From Methanobrevibacter sp. (GTDB lineage: Archaea; Methanobacteriota; Methanobacteria; Methanobacteriales; Methanobacteriaceae), in assembly GCA_031261945.1 (NCBI GenBank), contig JAISIQ010000037.1, positions 1 through 8,484 on the forward strand: a stretch of DNA of 8,484 nt, in the 5' to 3' direction. The notes below the pieces were generated by a model. The model was not told the origin of the DNA, did no database searches, and saw only the letters and a program-made list of their open reading frames with translations. Made by a program: the position numbers and the translations under genes. Below are positions 1 to 6,100 of this stretch, piece by piece (position 1 is the stretch's first letter; every line of letters begins with the position of its first letter).

Positions 1-1145
1 AATATTGCTCACCAGGAGTTATAGGTTGCTCACGTTGTAGTGAAGGTGTAACAGAAACTAAAAACGAATTTAAAATGCCTTTTTTAGTTATGAGTGAAGT
101 TCAAAATACACTTATGATGTCTAATCCACAAGATAAAAATTTAAAAGTTAATATAAGTGGAGGGGGAGATGTTAGTTGTTATCCTCACTTAGAAGAGCTA
201 ACTAATACATTACATCAATTTGAAATCCCAATGCATCTTGGTTATACAAGTGGAAAAGGAATAGATGATAGTCAAATAGCTACAAAACTTATTAATTCTG
301 GAGTTGATGAAGTTACTTTTACATTATTTGCAGACGACCCAAAACTTAGAGAAAAATGGATGGGAGATCCTGCTCCAGAAGAATCATTAAAAGCTGCTCA
401 GCTATTTGCTGAAAGCGCAGAATTACATGCTGCTACAGTTTTAATCCCTGGAGTTAATGATGGCGAAATTCTTAGACAGACTTGTTCTACTCTTGAAGAT
501 TGGGGAGCTAAAGCTTTAATTTTAATGAGATTTGCAAATACTACAGATCAAGGGCTTATTTTAGGAAATGAACCAATAATAAAAGATGTAAATCCTCATC
601 CAATAGCTGAATTTGAAGAAATTGTAAAAGATATAAATAAAGATTTTAATTTAAGAGTTACAGGAACACCAGTTTGTGATCCAGAAACAGGAGCTCCTTT
701 CGCACTATCTAAAGATGAAAATGAAGTTTATCTTCAATTTATTCAAGAAGTGACTGGTGAAGCTACAATAATAACTTCTAAAATAGCTGCTCCTTATATA
801 TCAAAAATATTTGAAAAAATTGGTGCTGATGATGTAAATGTTGTTTCTACTAAAAAAGATATAGCTTGCCTCATTACAAAGGAAGATTTAGAAGATTTAG
901 ATCTGGCTGATATTAAAGAATCAGCTATTATTCCAGGTAGGTCCTTTATTCATCAAGATGATGCTGAAAGAATTCTCAGTGCAGATGGAAAAGAAAGAGT
1001 TGTTGGAAGAGGTCCAGATAAGCTCAGTGTCGATGGTGAAATGAGCGGAACTTTAACTGAGGAAAATGTCATCGAAAAAGAACTTGAATTATTCAGAGAA
1101 TTAGTAGAAGCTATTAATTTCTTTGGTATGAAAAGAATTTCTTAA
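1..1145 (+). CDS. mmp10: Mmp10, McrA arginine C-methyltransferase (radical SAM/B12), 5' partial
   Basis: The frame is open from the first complete codon (position 3) to the TAA at 1143-1145, giving 380 codons. The ATG at 75 is internal, because 24 in-frame codons precede it. Those codons read YCSPGVIGCSRCSEG, a Cys-x6-Cys-x2-Cys stretch typical of methanogenesis marker protein 10. The family is about 400-410 residues, so only some 25-30 N-terminal residues, including the radical SAM CxxxCxxC loop, should lie outside the window. Further landmarks are SGGGD (from codon 52), GYTSGKG (from codon 80) and a C-terminal GRGPDKLSVDGE segment. The tyrosine in GYTSGKG falls near the position of the Tyr that ligates the Fe-S cluster in the Methanosarcina enzyme; that match is an inference. 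Mmp10 uses SAM and cobalamin to methylate the delta carbon of an arginine in McrA (Arg271 here), which supports MCR stability and activity. Its position beside mcrBDCGA matches known synteny in other methanogens. Confidence 0.93.
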   Translation, partial: YCSPGVIGCSRCSEGVTETKNEFKMPFLVMSEVQNTLMMSNPQDKNLKVNISGGGDVSCYPHLEELTNTLHQFEIPMHLGYTSGKGIDDSQIATKLINSGVDEVTFTLFADDPKLREKWMGDPAPEESLKAAQLFAESAELHAATVLIPGVNDGEILRQTCSTLEDWGAKALILMRFANTTDQGLILGNEPIIKDVNPHPIAEFEEIVKDINKDFNLRVTGTPVCDPETGAPFALSKDENEVYLQFIQEVTGEATIITSKIAAPYISKIFEKIGADDVNVVSTKKDIACLITKEDLEDLDLADIKESAIIPGRSFIHQDDAERILSADGKERVVGRGPDKLSVDGEMSGTLTEENVIEKELELFRELVEAINFFGMKRIS

Positions 1146-1240
1146 GATTAAGCTATTTTTTTATTAAATATAATATATATTTTATTATTTTTTATATATT
1201 TATTATTTTTTTTATTTTTTTATTATTTTATTTTATTATT
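1146..1240 (+). terminator. Poly-T termination zone after mmp10
   Basis: Immediately after the mmp10 stop codon the + strand carries several T-runs of 6-9 bases separated by single A or TA steps (about 1155-1240), with no stable G+C stem. Archaeal RNA polymerase terminates efficiently on such U-rich tracts without a hairpin, so this is a plausible distributed terminator separating mmp10 from the mcr unit. The exact end point cannot be seen. Confidence 0.5.
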
Positions 1241-1264
1241 TTATTTCTCTATTTTATTTCTCTA
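1239..1264. repeat. 13-bp perfect tandem duplication
   Basis: TTTTATTTCTCTA occurs at 1239-1251 and again directly at 1252-1264. A little further on, ACAACTATAA occurs at 1305-1314 and 1320-1329 (period 15). These are short slippage-type duplications in non-coding DNA with no evident function. Confidence 0.7.
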
Positions 1265-1369
1265 TTTCCTAATATCACTACTTTAATAAAAACTATTAAC
1301 ACTTACAACTATAACACCCACAACTATAATTTCCATAGTTTTAATTTTTATTTTCTATCAATAGCTAAT

Positions 1370-1594
1370 TCCATTTATTTTAAAAATTATCATTCTAAAA
1401 ACAATTATTCTCACATAATTAAATTTTCAAAACAGATGTCAATTTTGATTTAATAGCTAAATTTTCCCCTATTCAAATAAAAAATAGCTAATAGCTAAGC
1501 AAAAGTTTATATATTAGGTTATATATAATTAATTCTGCCTCACTCTCTTATGCTATGATTTTAAAAAATAAAAATCTGAAAGTTTAATAGCTAA
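1370..1594. repeat. AATAGCTA octamer cluster upstream of mcr
   Basis: Exact copies of AATAGCTA start at 1370, 1452, 1483, 1490 (sharing one base with the previous copy) and 1586. Two more follow in the same spacer at 1917 and 2470. Most are continued by A. The core TAGCTA is self-complementary. The same octamer recurs five times downstream of mcrA (7859-7920), but only once was found in coding DNA (275). Function unknown; it could be a DNA-binding site, a methylation or restriction target, or a dispersed genome-specific repeat. Confidence 0.65.
1497..1516 (+). promoter_or_regulatory. Candidate archaeal promoter (BRE/TATA) inside the spacer
   Basis: A purine-rich AAGCAAAAG run leads directly into TTTATATA (1506-1513). 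This is the classic methanogen box A with a plausible BRE in front. Transcription would be expected to start about 25 bases downstream, near 1533-1538, where base composition becomes richer in G and C than the surrounding spacer. TATA-like words are common in such AT-rich DNA, so the assignment rests on the BRE plus TATA combination and on the structured segment that follows. Confidence 0.4.
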
Positions 1595-1765
1595 GTTACT
1601 GAGGTATTGGATTGGAGGGTAATGATATATTCTATTAATTGTTCTTAATTGTTCTTTTAATTGTCTATATCTATTATTCATTCTATCACACCTTTTTAGT
1701 GAAGAAACCCTTTTGGTTTATTAAGAGAAGAACTTACCGCGATTTCTAAGTGATTCTCTTTTTAT
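1535..1765 (+). ncRNA. Candidate small transcript (ncRNA or tiny-ORF mRNA), unassigned
   Basis: This segment begins about 25 bases after a canonical TATA box and ends in a hairpin plus T-tract (1723-1763). It is visibly richer in G and C than the flanks. It contains GGAGGG (1614-1619), a 10-bp tandem repeat TTAATTGTTC (1635-1644 and 1645-1654), and three consecutive small hairpins: TCAC/GTGA (1686-1702), AAACC/GGTTT (1705-1719), and the terminal one. GGAGGG is followed after only 2 bases by an ATG whose frame closes after 8 codons. A TTG-started frame (1639-1749, 36 codons) encodes a hydrophobic segment followed by a basic tail. I do not recognise an RNA family here. It may be an sRNA, a tiny membrane-peptide mRNA, or a non-functional stretch. 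Confidence 0.3.
1723..1764 (+). terminator. Hairpin with tandem G-A mismatches and T-tract
   Basis: AAGAGAA (1723-1729) pairs with TTCTCTT (1754-1760) and ACTT (1732-1735) pairs with AAGT (1748-1751). They are separated by GA opposite GA (1730-1731 / 1752-1753), which would form tandem sheared G-A pairs in RNA. The loop is 12 bases (1736-1747) and the stem runs into a T-tract. This looks like a terminator or RNA 3' end for a transcript entering from the left, and it is too far from mmp10 to be that gene's obvious end. Confidence 0.4.
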
Positions 1766-1820
1766 TCCAATATATGCTAAAATAGCCTATAACTGCGCCA
1801 TACTATAATTAGGTCCTGTT

Positions 1821-1900
1821 ACTATAATTATACTCTAATTATGCTTCTATTATTCTAATCATACTTCTATTATTTTAATTATCATTCTATTCTTTTTATT
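1821..1900. repeat. Degenerate 20-bp period array
   Basis: Four consecutive 20-base blocks starting at 1821, 1841, 1861 and 1881 share a pattern close to ATACTTCTATTATTTTAATT. Blocks 1841 and 1861 agree at 17 of 20 positions, and 1861 and 1881 at 16 of 20. There is no spacer between units and no palindromic unit, so it is not a CRISPR. Function unknown. Confidence 0.5.
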
Positions 1901-2420
1901 TAGTTCATATTTTATAAATAGCTATTTTTTAAAAATATTTTTTACTTAATTTTATTTAATCAATTTTTAATTAAAATTTCAATTAAATTTTGTTAATTAT
2001 TTGCATTGAAAAATTATTACTTTTATTATTACTTTTTATTATTATATTTTTCTTTAATATTTTTTTATTTTTTTTATTTTTTTAACTTATTCTTATGATT
2101 CTTATTATTTTTTTGAACAAAATTCTAATTTTTCTTTAATTTCTTTATTTTTGTTTATTTTTTTATTAATATATTAAATCTATTTTCATCTGATTTTTTA
2201 AAGCTTTTTATTCTTATTTATTTTGGATTGTTCTTTTATATTTTTCTTTTATTTTTAATAATTCTATATTTTAATACTAATATTAATATTTTATTTGTTT
2301 TTATTCATTATGGTGATATTATAAGTGAATTAAATGGTTTTTAAAAGTATTACTTTTTTTCCCTCAAATGTTATTGATTTCAGGTCATCTTCTCCTTTAT
2401 AAACTTTACTAATTGAGCCT
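1901..2420. other. T-rich spacer without recognisable gene
   Basis: About 500 bases ahead of the mcr promoter contain no open frame of credible length on either strand. From about 2030 to 2290 the + strand is dominated by T-runs (TTTTTTTATTTTTT type), so the - strand is A-rich. One AATAGCTATT palindrome lies at 1917-1926. I see no RNA gene, insertion sequence or attachment site in it. A second TATA-like word, TTTATAAA, occurs at 2396-2403 and could be an alternative mcr promoter element. Confidence 0.6.
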
Positions 2421-2447
2421 AGAAGGAACCTTTATAATATATATTTA
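2421..2447 (+). promoter_or_regulatory. Probable mcr operon promoter (BRE/TATA)
   Basis: AGAAGGAACC followed by TTTATAATATATATTT forms a purine-rich BRE-like element with an extended TATA box centred near 2436. Transcription would start around 2458-2465, where G+C rises, leaving a leader of roughly 115-125 bases before mcrB. An alternative TTTATAAA at 2396-2403 would give a longer leader. No other strong box A lies closer to the gene. Confidence 0.5.
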
Positions 2448-2554
2448 TCAAATTAAAATTCGTATACCGAATAGCTAGCTACTGTAAAAAATTAGTATGT
2501 TGGATACCTGATATGGACTTAAAAATGACCGTTTGTATTGGGATGGTATATTAT

Positions 2555-2570
2555 TAACTAAATTTAGTTA
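2555..2570. repeat. 16-bp perfect palindrome abutting the mcrB SD
   Basis: TAACTAAATTTAGTTA reads identically on both strands, and its last A is the first base of the AGGAGGG SD. As DNA it has the form of a dimeric regulator's operator. As RNA it could form a short AT-rich stem (TAACTA/TAGTTA with loop AATT) next to the ribosome site. Confidence 0.7.
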
Positions 2571-2576
2571 GGAGGG
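2570..2576 (+). promoter_or_regulatory. Strong SD for mcrB
   Basis: AGGAGGG lies 5 bases before the ATG at 2582 and fixes the mcrB start. Confidence 0.9.
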
Positions 2577-2581
2577 AAAAT

Positions 2582-3913
2582 ATGGCGAAGTTTGATGACA
2601 AAGTCGATTTATACGACGATAGAGGCTCATTAGTTGAATCTAATGTACCTATCGAAGCCCTAAGCCCACTACGGAACCCTGCTATTAAAAGCATCGTTAG
2701 TGGTGTTAAAAGGACTGTAGCTGTAGACTTAGAAGGTATAGAAAACGCCTTAAAAGGTGCAACTGTTGGTGGACCTGCTTGTAAAATTTTAGGAAGAGAA
2801 TTAGACCTAGATATTACAGCAAACGCTGATGCAATTGCATCTGAATTAAAGAAAATGATCCAAGTAACTGAAGGAGATGACACTAAGGTGGAACTTCTTT
2901 CAGGTGGAAAAAGAGTTTTAGTACAAATACCTACTGCAAGATTAGAATCTGCTGCTGAATATTCTGTTGCAACTTTATCAACTGCAACTGCATTAGTACA
3001 AACTATCATTAACAAATTTGATGTTAGTATGTATGATGCTAATATGGTAAAAGCTGCAATTCTTGGAAGATACCCACAATCTGTTGAATATATGGGATCT
3101 AACATTAAAACTATGTTAGACATTCCACAAAAGCTTGAAGGCCCAGGTTATGCTTTAAGAAATATTATGGCTAACCACATTGTAGCTACTACTTTAAAAA
3201 ACAGTTTACAAGCAACTTCACTCTCAAGTATTTTAGAACAAACAGCAATGTTTGAAATGGGAGATGCTATTGGTGCATTTGAAAGAATGCATTTATTAGG
3301 TTTAGCTTACCAAGGAATGAACGCAGATAACATGGTTTTAGGTTTAGTCCAAGATAATGCTAAAGAAGGTACTGTTGGTTCTGTAATGAACGAAACTATT
3401 GACAGAGCTAAAGAAGACGGAGTAATCACTGTAGAAAAAGACTTAAATGGATTTGACTTATACGATACAAATGATTTAGCTAAATGGAATGCTTATGCTG
3501 CTGCTGGAGCTACTGCTGCAACTATGGTAAATACTGGTGCTGCAAGAGCTGCTCAGGGTGTACCATCCACATTATTATACTTCAATGATTCAATTGAATT
3601 TGCAACAGGTCTTCCTGGTGTAGATTTCGGTAGAGCTGAAGGGGTAGCTGTAGGATTTTCATTCTTTAGTCACTCCATCTATGGTGGAGGAGGCCCAGGT
3701 CTCTTTAATGGTAACCACGTTGTTACAAGACATAGTAAAGGATTCTGTATCCCTTGTGTTGCTGCTGCAATGTCATTAGATGCAGGTACTCAACTTTTCT
3801 CACCAGAATCAACTTCTGGGTTAATTAAAGAAGTATTTAGTAGTGTAGACGAATTCAGAGAACCACTTAAATATGTAGTGGAAGCAGCCGCCGATATTAA
3901 AGGTGACATCTAA
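2582..3913 (+). CDS. mcrB: Methyl-coenzyme M reductase I subunit beta
   Basis: Beta subunit of MCR, the nickel-F430 enzyme that converts methyl-CoM and CoB to methane and the CoM-S-S-CoB heterodisulfide in the cytoplasm. The 443-residue product has the same length as the Methanothermobacter protein and starts [15 protein letters not shown]. Active-site positions fall at the reference numbers: Tyr367 in [13 protein letters not shown], which lines the cavity near CoM and CoB, and His379 in [13 protein letters not shown], which helps bind the CoB phosphate. The C-terminal [18 protein letters not shown] block is family-typical. The strong SD and a preceding promoter make it the first gene of the operon. 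Its TAA stop (3911-3913) lies inside the first copy of a 14-bp tandem duplication. The downstream mcrC gene and adjoining mtr operon indicate isoenzyme I rather than the mrt form. Confidence 0.98.
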   Translation: MAKFDDKVDLYDDRGSLVESNVPIEALSPLRNPAIKSIVSGVKRTVAVDLEGIENALKGATVGGPACKILGRELDLDITANADAIASELKKMIQVTEGDDTKVELLSGGKRVLVQIPTARLESAAEYSVATLSTATALVQTIINKFDVSMYDANMVKAAILGRYPQSVEYMGSNIKTMLDIPQKLEGPGYALRNIMANHIVATTLKNSLQATSLSSILEQTAMFEMGDAIGAFERMHLLGLAYQGMNADNMVLGLVQDNAKEGTVGSVMNETIDRAKEDGVITVEKDLNGFDLYDTNDLAKWNAYAAAGATAATMVNTGAARAAQGVPSTLLYFNDSIEFATGLPGVDFGRAEGVAVGFSFFSHSIYGGGGPGLFNGNHVVTRHSKGFCIPCVAAAMSLDAGTQLFSPESTSGLIKEVFSSVDEFREPLKYVVEAAADIKGDI

Positions 3914-3933
3914 ATAATCACATCTAAATAATC
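3906..3933. repeat. 14-bp tandem duplication over the mcrB stop codon
   Basis: ACATCTAAATAATC occurs perfectly at 3906-3919 and 3920-3933. The first copy contains the last two bases of the penultimate codon, the final codon and the mcrB stop; the second copy is non-coding. This suggests a recent slippage duplication that left the reading frame unaffected. Confidence 0.75.
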
Positions 3934-4078
3934 TCAAAATAAGTCTAATTGATCTATTAAATGATAATTGATTTGTTAATGATTTGTTAAAGTTTATTGA
4001 TCTATTAATCTAATAATGTCTATAATAACAATGTATATAATGTGTTAAAATAATTTTATCGATAAATGGAGTTTAATA
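3934..4078. other. mcrB-mcrD spacer with short repeats and weak TATA
   Basis: The spacer holds an 11-bp tandem repeat TGATTTGTTAA (3969-3979 and 3980-3990) nested between two copies of TTGATCTATTAA (3949-3960 and 3997-4008). A TATA-like stretch, ATGTATATAATG (4031-4042), could act as a weak internal promoter. GGAG at 4068-4071 lies 7 bases before the mcrD ATG and is a modest SD. No gene is seen here. Confidence 0.5.
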
Positions 4079-4543
4079 ATGGATATAGAAATATTTCCTC
4101 ATAGGGTGTTAGGGGCAGATACAACTGAAAAGTTGTTAAATGGAATTGAAAGTCTAGAAGATGTTAAAAAAACGGTTATTACTGGACCAAGGCTTCCGCC
4201 TGAAAATCCTAATGATGATCCTCGTTATGTCGATAGAAGAAAAATCATAGTCAATGATGTTGAAGTTGAGCTTAAGGTTAAAACAGGCCGTATTTTTGTT
4301 GCAATTACAAATGAAGAAACAATTGATGAAATCAGAGAGATTTGTCAAGAATATCTTCCTTTTGGTTTTGACATAAACATTGGGAAATATATCAGAACTC
4401 AAAAAACTGTCACTGACAACATAAAATATGGAGATTCTGAAGTTGCTGATGATTTAGTTGGAATGACTGATCCATCTGCCAAGCTCAAAGATAGATTAAC
4501 TATTATGGATAAAAATAAAGAGCAAGATAATAAACAAGATTAA
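4079..4543 (+). CDS. mcrD: Methyl-coenzyme M reductase operon protein D (assembly factor)
   Basis: McrD is not part of the purified holoenzyme. It binds MCR, and work in Methanosarcina indicates that it attaches asymmetrically to an immature form, making the active site accessible during assembly. The 154-residue product begins MDIEIFPHRVLGADTTEKLL and has the family blocks GPRLPPE (36-42), PFGFDINIGKYIRTQKTVTD (94-113) and GMTDPSAKLKDR (128-139). The last dozen residues (DKNKEQDNKQD) are low-complexity and encoded by a repeat that continues past the stop. It has a weaker SD than mcrB, mcrG or mcrA, which fits a protein needed in lower amounts. No catalytic motif is visible. Confidence 0.95.
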   Translation: MDIEIFPHRVLGADTTEKLLNGIESLEDVKKTVITGPRLPPENPNDDPRYVDRRKIIVNDVEVELKVKTGRIFVAITNEETIDEIREICQEYLPFGFDINIGKYIRTQKTVTDNIKYGDSEVADDLVGMTDPSAKLKDRLTIMDKNKEQDNKQD

Positions 4544-4570
4544 TAACAAAATAAACGAGATTAATAACAA
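4529..4570. repeat. 21-bp tandem duplication over the mcrD stop codon
   Basis: AATAAACAAGATTAATAACAA (4529-4549) is followed directly by the same 21-mer with one change (G at 4557), ending at 4570. The first copy includes the last codons and the TAA of mcrD. A more diverged related stretch (4514-4530) precedes it inside the gene and encodes the Lys/Asn/Gln/Asp-rich tail. Confidence 0.75.
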
Positions 4571-4747
4571 TATTAATATCAATATTAATAACAAACAATA
4601 TTAATAACAACTTAAATGATGTAAATATCATTTAAAACCCATTTATACAATATAATTCAATATAAATACAATATTAATCAATATTAATACAATTATTAAT
4701 ACAATACTTCAATATAATATTATCAAATATAATATTATCAGATAATT
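4571..4747. other. mcrD-mcrC spacer of AATATTAATAACAA-type repeats with hairpin
   Basis: The spacer is built largely from variants of CAATATTAATAACAA and CAATATTAATA. In the middle, TTAAATGAT (4612-4620) and ATCATTTAA (4627-4635) form a perfect 9-bp inverted repeat with a 6-base loop. At its end AATATAATATTATCA is duplicated perfectly in tandem (4711-4725 and 4726-4740), finishing 7 bases before the mcrC ATG. There is no SD in front of mcrC. The hairpin could be an RNA processing or pausing site, and the AT-rich duplication could serve as an internal TATA region. Both roles are inferred. Confidence 0.55.
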
Positions 4748-5347
4748 ATGATAGGTAGATGCACTCACGTTGTTGATTGTCGAGAAACAATGGGTCTTGG
4801 TGAAGGAGGAGGTATTGCTCAAAGAGGCACTTTTGCAGAATGTGGAAGTGATGTTTTGGCAGTAGCTATGTCTCCAGGAAGAAGGCATATCACAAAACCT
4901 GTTTGTGAAATAACCTTTGCACTAAGAGAAGCCAATGTTTTAACAAGTACAATCATATTAAATGCAGGTGGAGGCGTCCCTTCTGATGCTCCAGGTGCTA
5001 CTGGAAGTTTATTTGGTTTAACTGATAAAGAAATTGAACAGATGAAACAATTTAAACTACTTGTTGTGCATTTAGGTGGAGTTAGGACACATATTATCTA
5101 TAAAGCTCGGTTAATTCTTAGAAAAGTAAATAAACCAGCGGTTATCATTTGTGAATATCCTGTTGATTTTGAAGATTTTGCTAAAATTGGTGTTAAAACA
5201 TCTCGTGTAATGCCAAATGATAAAGATATCAAAACCAACGGCGAAATTGTTAATATTGTAAGTGGGGTTATTAGAGGAGAAACAGCTTCTCAAGAGAAAT
5301 TAGATGAGATTATTAGGAAAGTTAAGTTAGCATTAGGAGGTGCATGA
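4748..5347 (+). CDS. mcrC: Methyl-coenzyme M reductase operon protein C (activation component)
   Basis: McrC is a subunit of the ATP-dependent complex (with other methanogenesis marker proteins and the ATP carrier A2/AtwA) that reduces Ni(II)/Ni(III) F430 to active Ni(I). The complex is reported to carry nitrogenase-cofactor-like metalloclusters. The 199-residue product is full length: [20 protein letters not shown] at the N-terminus, [13 protein letters not shown] (42-54), [20 protein letters not shown] (105-124), [18 protein letters not shown] (135-152) and a KVKLALGGA end. Cysteines 5, 11, 32, 53 and 135 are candidate metal or structural ligands, but I cannot assign which. The start is set by alignment to the family N-terminus. 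No SD is visible upstream, which is unusual beside its neighbours. Its 3' end contains the SD for mcrG, so the two are likely translationally coupled. mcrC is typical of isoenzyme I operons and absent from mrt operons of Methanothermobacter. Confidence 0.97.
   Translation: MIGRCTHVVDCRETMGLGEGGGIAQRGTFAECGSDVLAVAMSPGRRHITKPVCEITFALREANVLTSTIILNAGGGVPSDAPGATGSLFGLTDKEIEQMKQFKLLVVHLGGVRTHIIYKARLILRKVNKPAVIICEYPVDFEDFAKIGVKTSRVMPNDKDIKTNGEIVNIVSGVIRGETASQEKLDEIIRKVKLALGGA
5335..5342 (+). promoter_or_regulatory. SD for mcrG inside the mcrC 3' end
   Basis: AGGAGGTG encodes part of the Leu-Gly-Gly-Ala end of McrC and sits 8-10 bases before the mcrG ATG at 5351. A ribosome finishing mcrC at 5347 is therefore placed to restart 3 bases later. 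Confidence 0.8.
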
Positions 5348-5350
5348 TTT

Positions 5351-6100
5351 ATGGCACAATATTATCCAGGAACTTCTCAGGTAGCTGAAAACAGAAGAAA
5401 TTTTTCTGATCCAGAATATGAATTAGAAAAATTAAGAGAAATATCTGATGAAGGTGTAGTAAAAATATTAGGTCACAGAGCTCCAGGTGAAGAATACAAA
5501 AGTGTTCACCCACCATTAGATGAAATGGATGAGCCTGACGATATTGTAAGAGAATTAGTAGAGCCTATCGATGGCGCAAAAGCAGGTGACAGAGTAAGAT
5601 ATATTCAATTTGTCGACTCAATGTACTTTGCTCCAGCTCAACCTTACTTAAGATCCAGATCTTACTTGAATAGATTCAGAGGAGTCGATGCAGGTACATT
5701 ATCTGGAAGACAAATTATTGAAGCAAGAGAAAGAGATCTCGAAAAAATTTCAAAAGAGTTATTAGAAACTGAATACTTTGATACTGCAAGAACTGGTATC
5801 AGAGGTAAATCTGTTCACGGTCACTCATTAAGACTTGATGAAGATGGTGTGATGTTTGATATGCTCAGAAGACAAATTTTCAATAAATCAACTGGTAAAG
5901 TTGAAATGGTAAAAGATCAAATTGGTAAAGAACTTGATGAACCAGTTGTTCTTGGTGAACCATTAGATGAAGAAACTCTTAAGAAAAAGACCACTATTTA
6001 CAGAGTAGATGGTGAAGCTTATAAAGACGATAAAGATTCTGTAGAAGTTTTACACAAAATCCACGTCTCAAGATCCGAAGGAGGATTCTGCCCTGAATAA
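5351..6100 (+). CDS. mcrG: Methyl-coenzyme M reductase I subunit gamma
   Basis: Gamma subunit of the alpha2-beta2-gamma2 MCR holoenzyme. The product is 249 residues, the usual length, starting MAQYYPGTSQVAENRRNFSD. Arg120 in the GTLSGRQ motif matches the residue that holds the CoM sulfonate. The HGH motif at 156-158 (KSVHGHSLRLD) and the C-terminal IHVSRSEGGFCPE are also family-typical. The gene starts 3 bases after mcrC with an SD embedded in that gene, and it is followed by mcrA after 15 bases. Codon use is strongly biased (AGA, TTA, GGT, CCA), like mcrB and mcrA, in line with very high expression. There is nothing truncated or unusual in it. Confidence 0.98.
   Translation: MAQYYPGTSQVAENRRNFSDPEYELEKLREISDEGVVKILGHRAPGEEYKSVHPPLDEMDEPDDIVRELVEPIDGAKAGDRVRYIQFVDSMYFAPAQPYLRSRSYLNRFRGVDAGTLSGRQIIEARERDLEKISKELLETEYFDTARTGIRGKSVHGHSLRLDEDGVMFDMLRRQIFNKSTGKVEMVKDQIGKELDEPVVLGEPLDEETLKKKTTIYRVDGEAYKDDKDSVEVLHKIHVSRSEGGFCPE

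Larger units (their letters stand above)
2460..2581 (+). promoter_or_regulatory. mcr leader (5' UTR) with inverted repeats
   Basis: This leader is richer in G and C than the spacer before it. It contains the 10-base palindrome TAGCTAGCTA (2472-2481) and a long-range complementarity TATACC (2463-2468) to GGTATA (2545-2550). It also holds two small open frames, 2497-2511 (4 codons plus stop) and 2513-2557 (14 codons plus stop), and a 16-bp perfect palindrome (2555-2570) adjoining the mcrB SD. A structured leader on the most heavily expressed operon of a methanogen suggests transcript stabilisation or translational control. That role is an inference. Confidence 0.4.

Noticed and set aside
75..77. 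ATG as the mmp10 start
   Set aside because: The frame continues upstream to the window edge with a conserved Cys-x6-Cys-x2-Cys segment, so this Met is internal and the true start lies outside the window.
1555..1602. C/D box sRNA (ATGATTT and CTGA words)
   Set aside because: The box C match is poor, the two CTGA words lie in the wrong spacing for D'/C', and no terminal stem pairs the ends.
1821..1900. CRISPR array
   Set aside because: Repeats are degenerate and directly adjacent, with no unique spacers, and no cas gene is near. The same holds for the repeats at 4529-4740.
2030..2290. Decayed lysine-rich gene on the - strand
   Set aside because: All three frames are broken by many stops and no recognisable motif remains; A-rich composition alone explains the Lys/Asn/Ile content.
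1146..2420. tRNA, rRNA or insertion sequence in the long spacer
   Set aside because: No cloverleaf, T-loop GGTTCRA word, rRNA-like segment, terminal inverted repeats or transposase fragment could be found by reading either strand.
2554..3123. Long open frame on the - strand opposite mcrB
   Set aside because: It lies wholly over mcrB and its promoter-proximal palindrome, has no SD or promoter of its own, and reflects mcrB codon bias. The same applies to the shorter antisense frames over mcrD, mcrC and mcrA.
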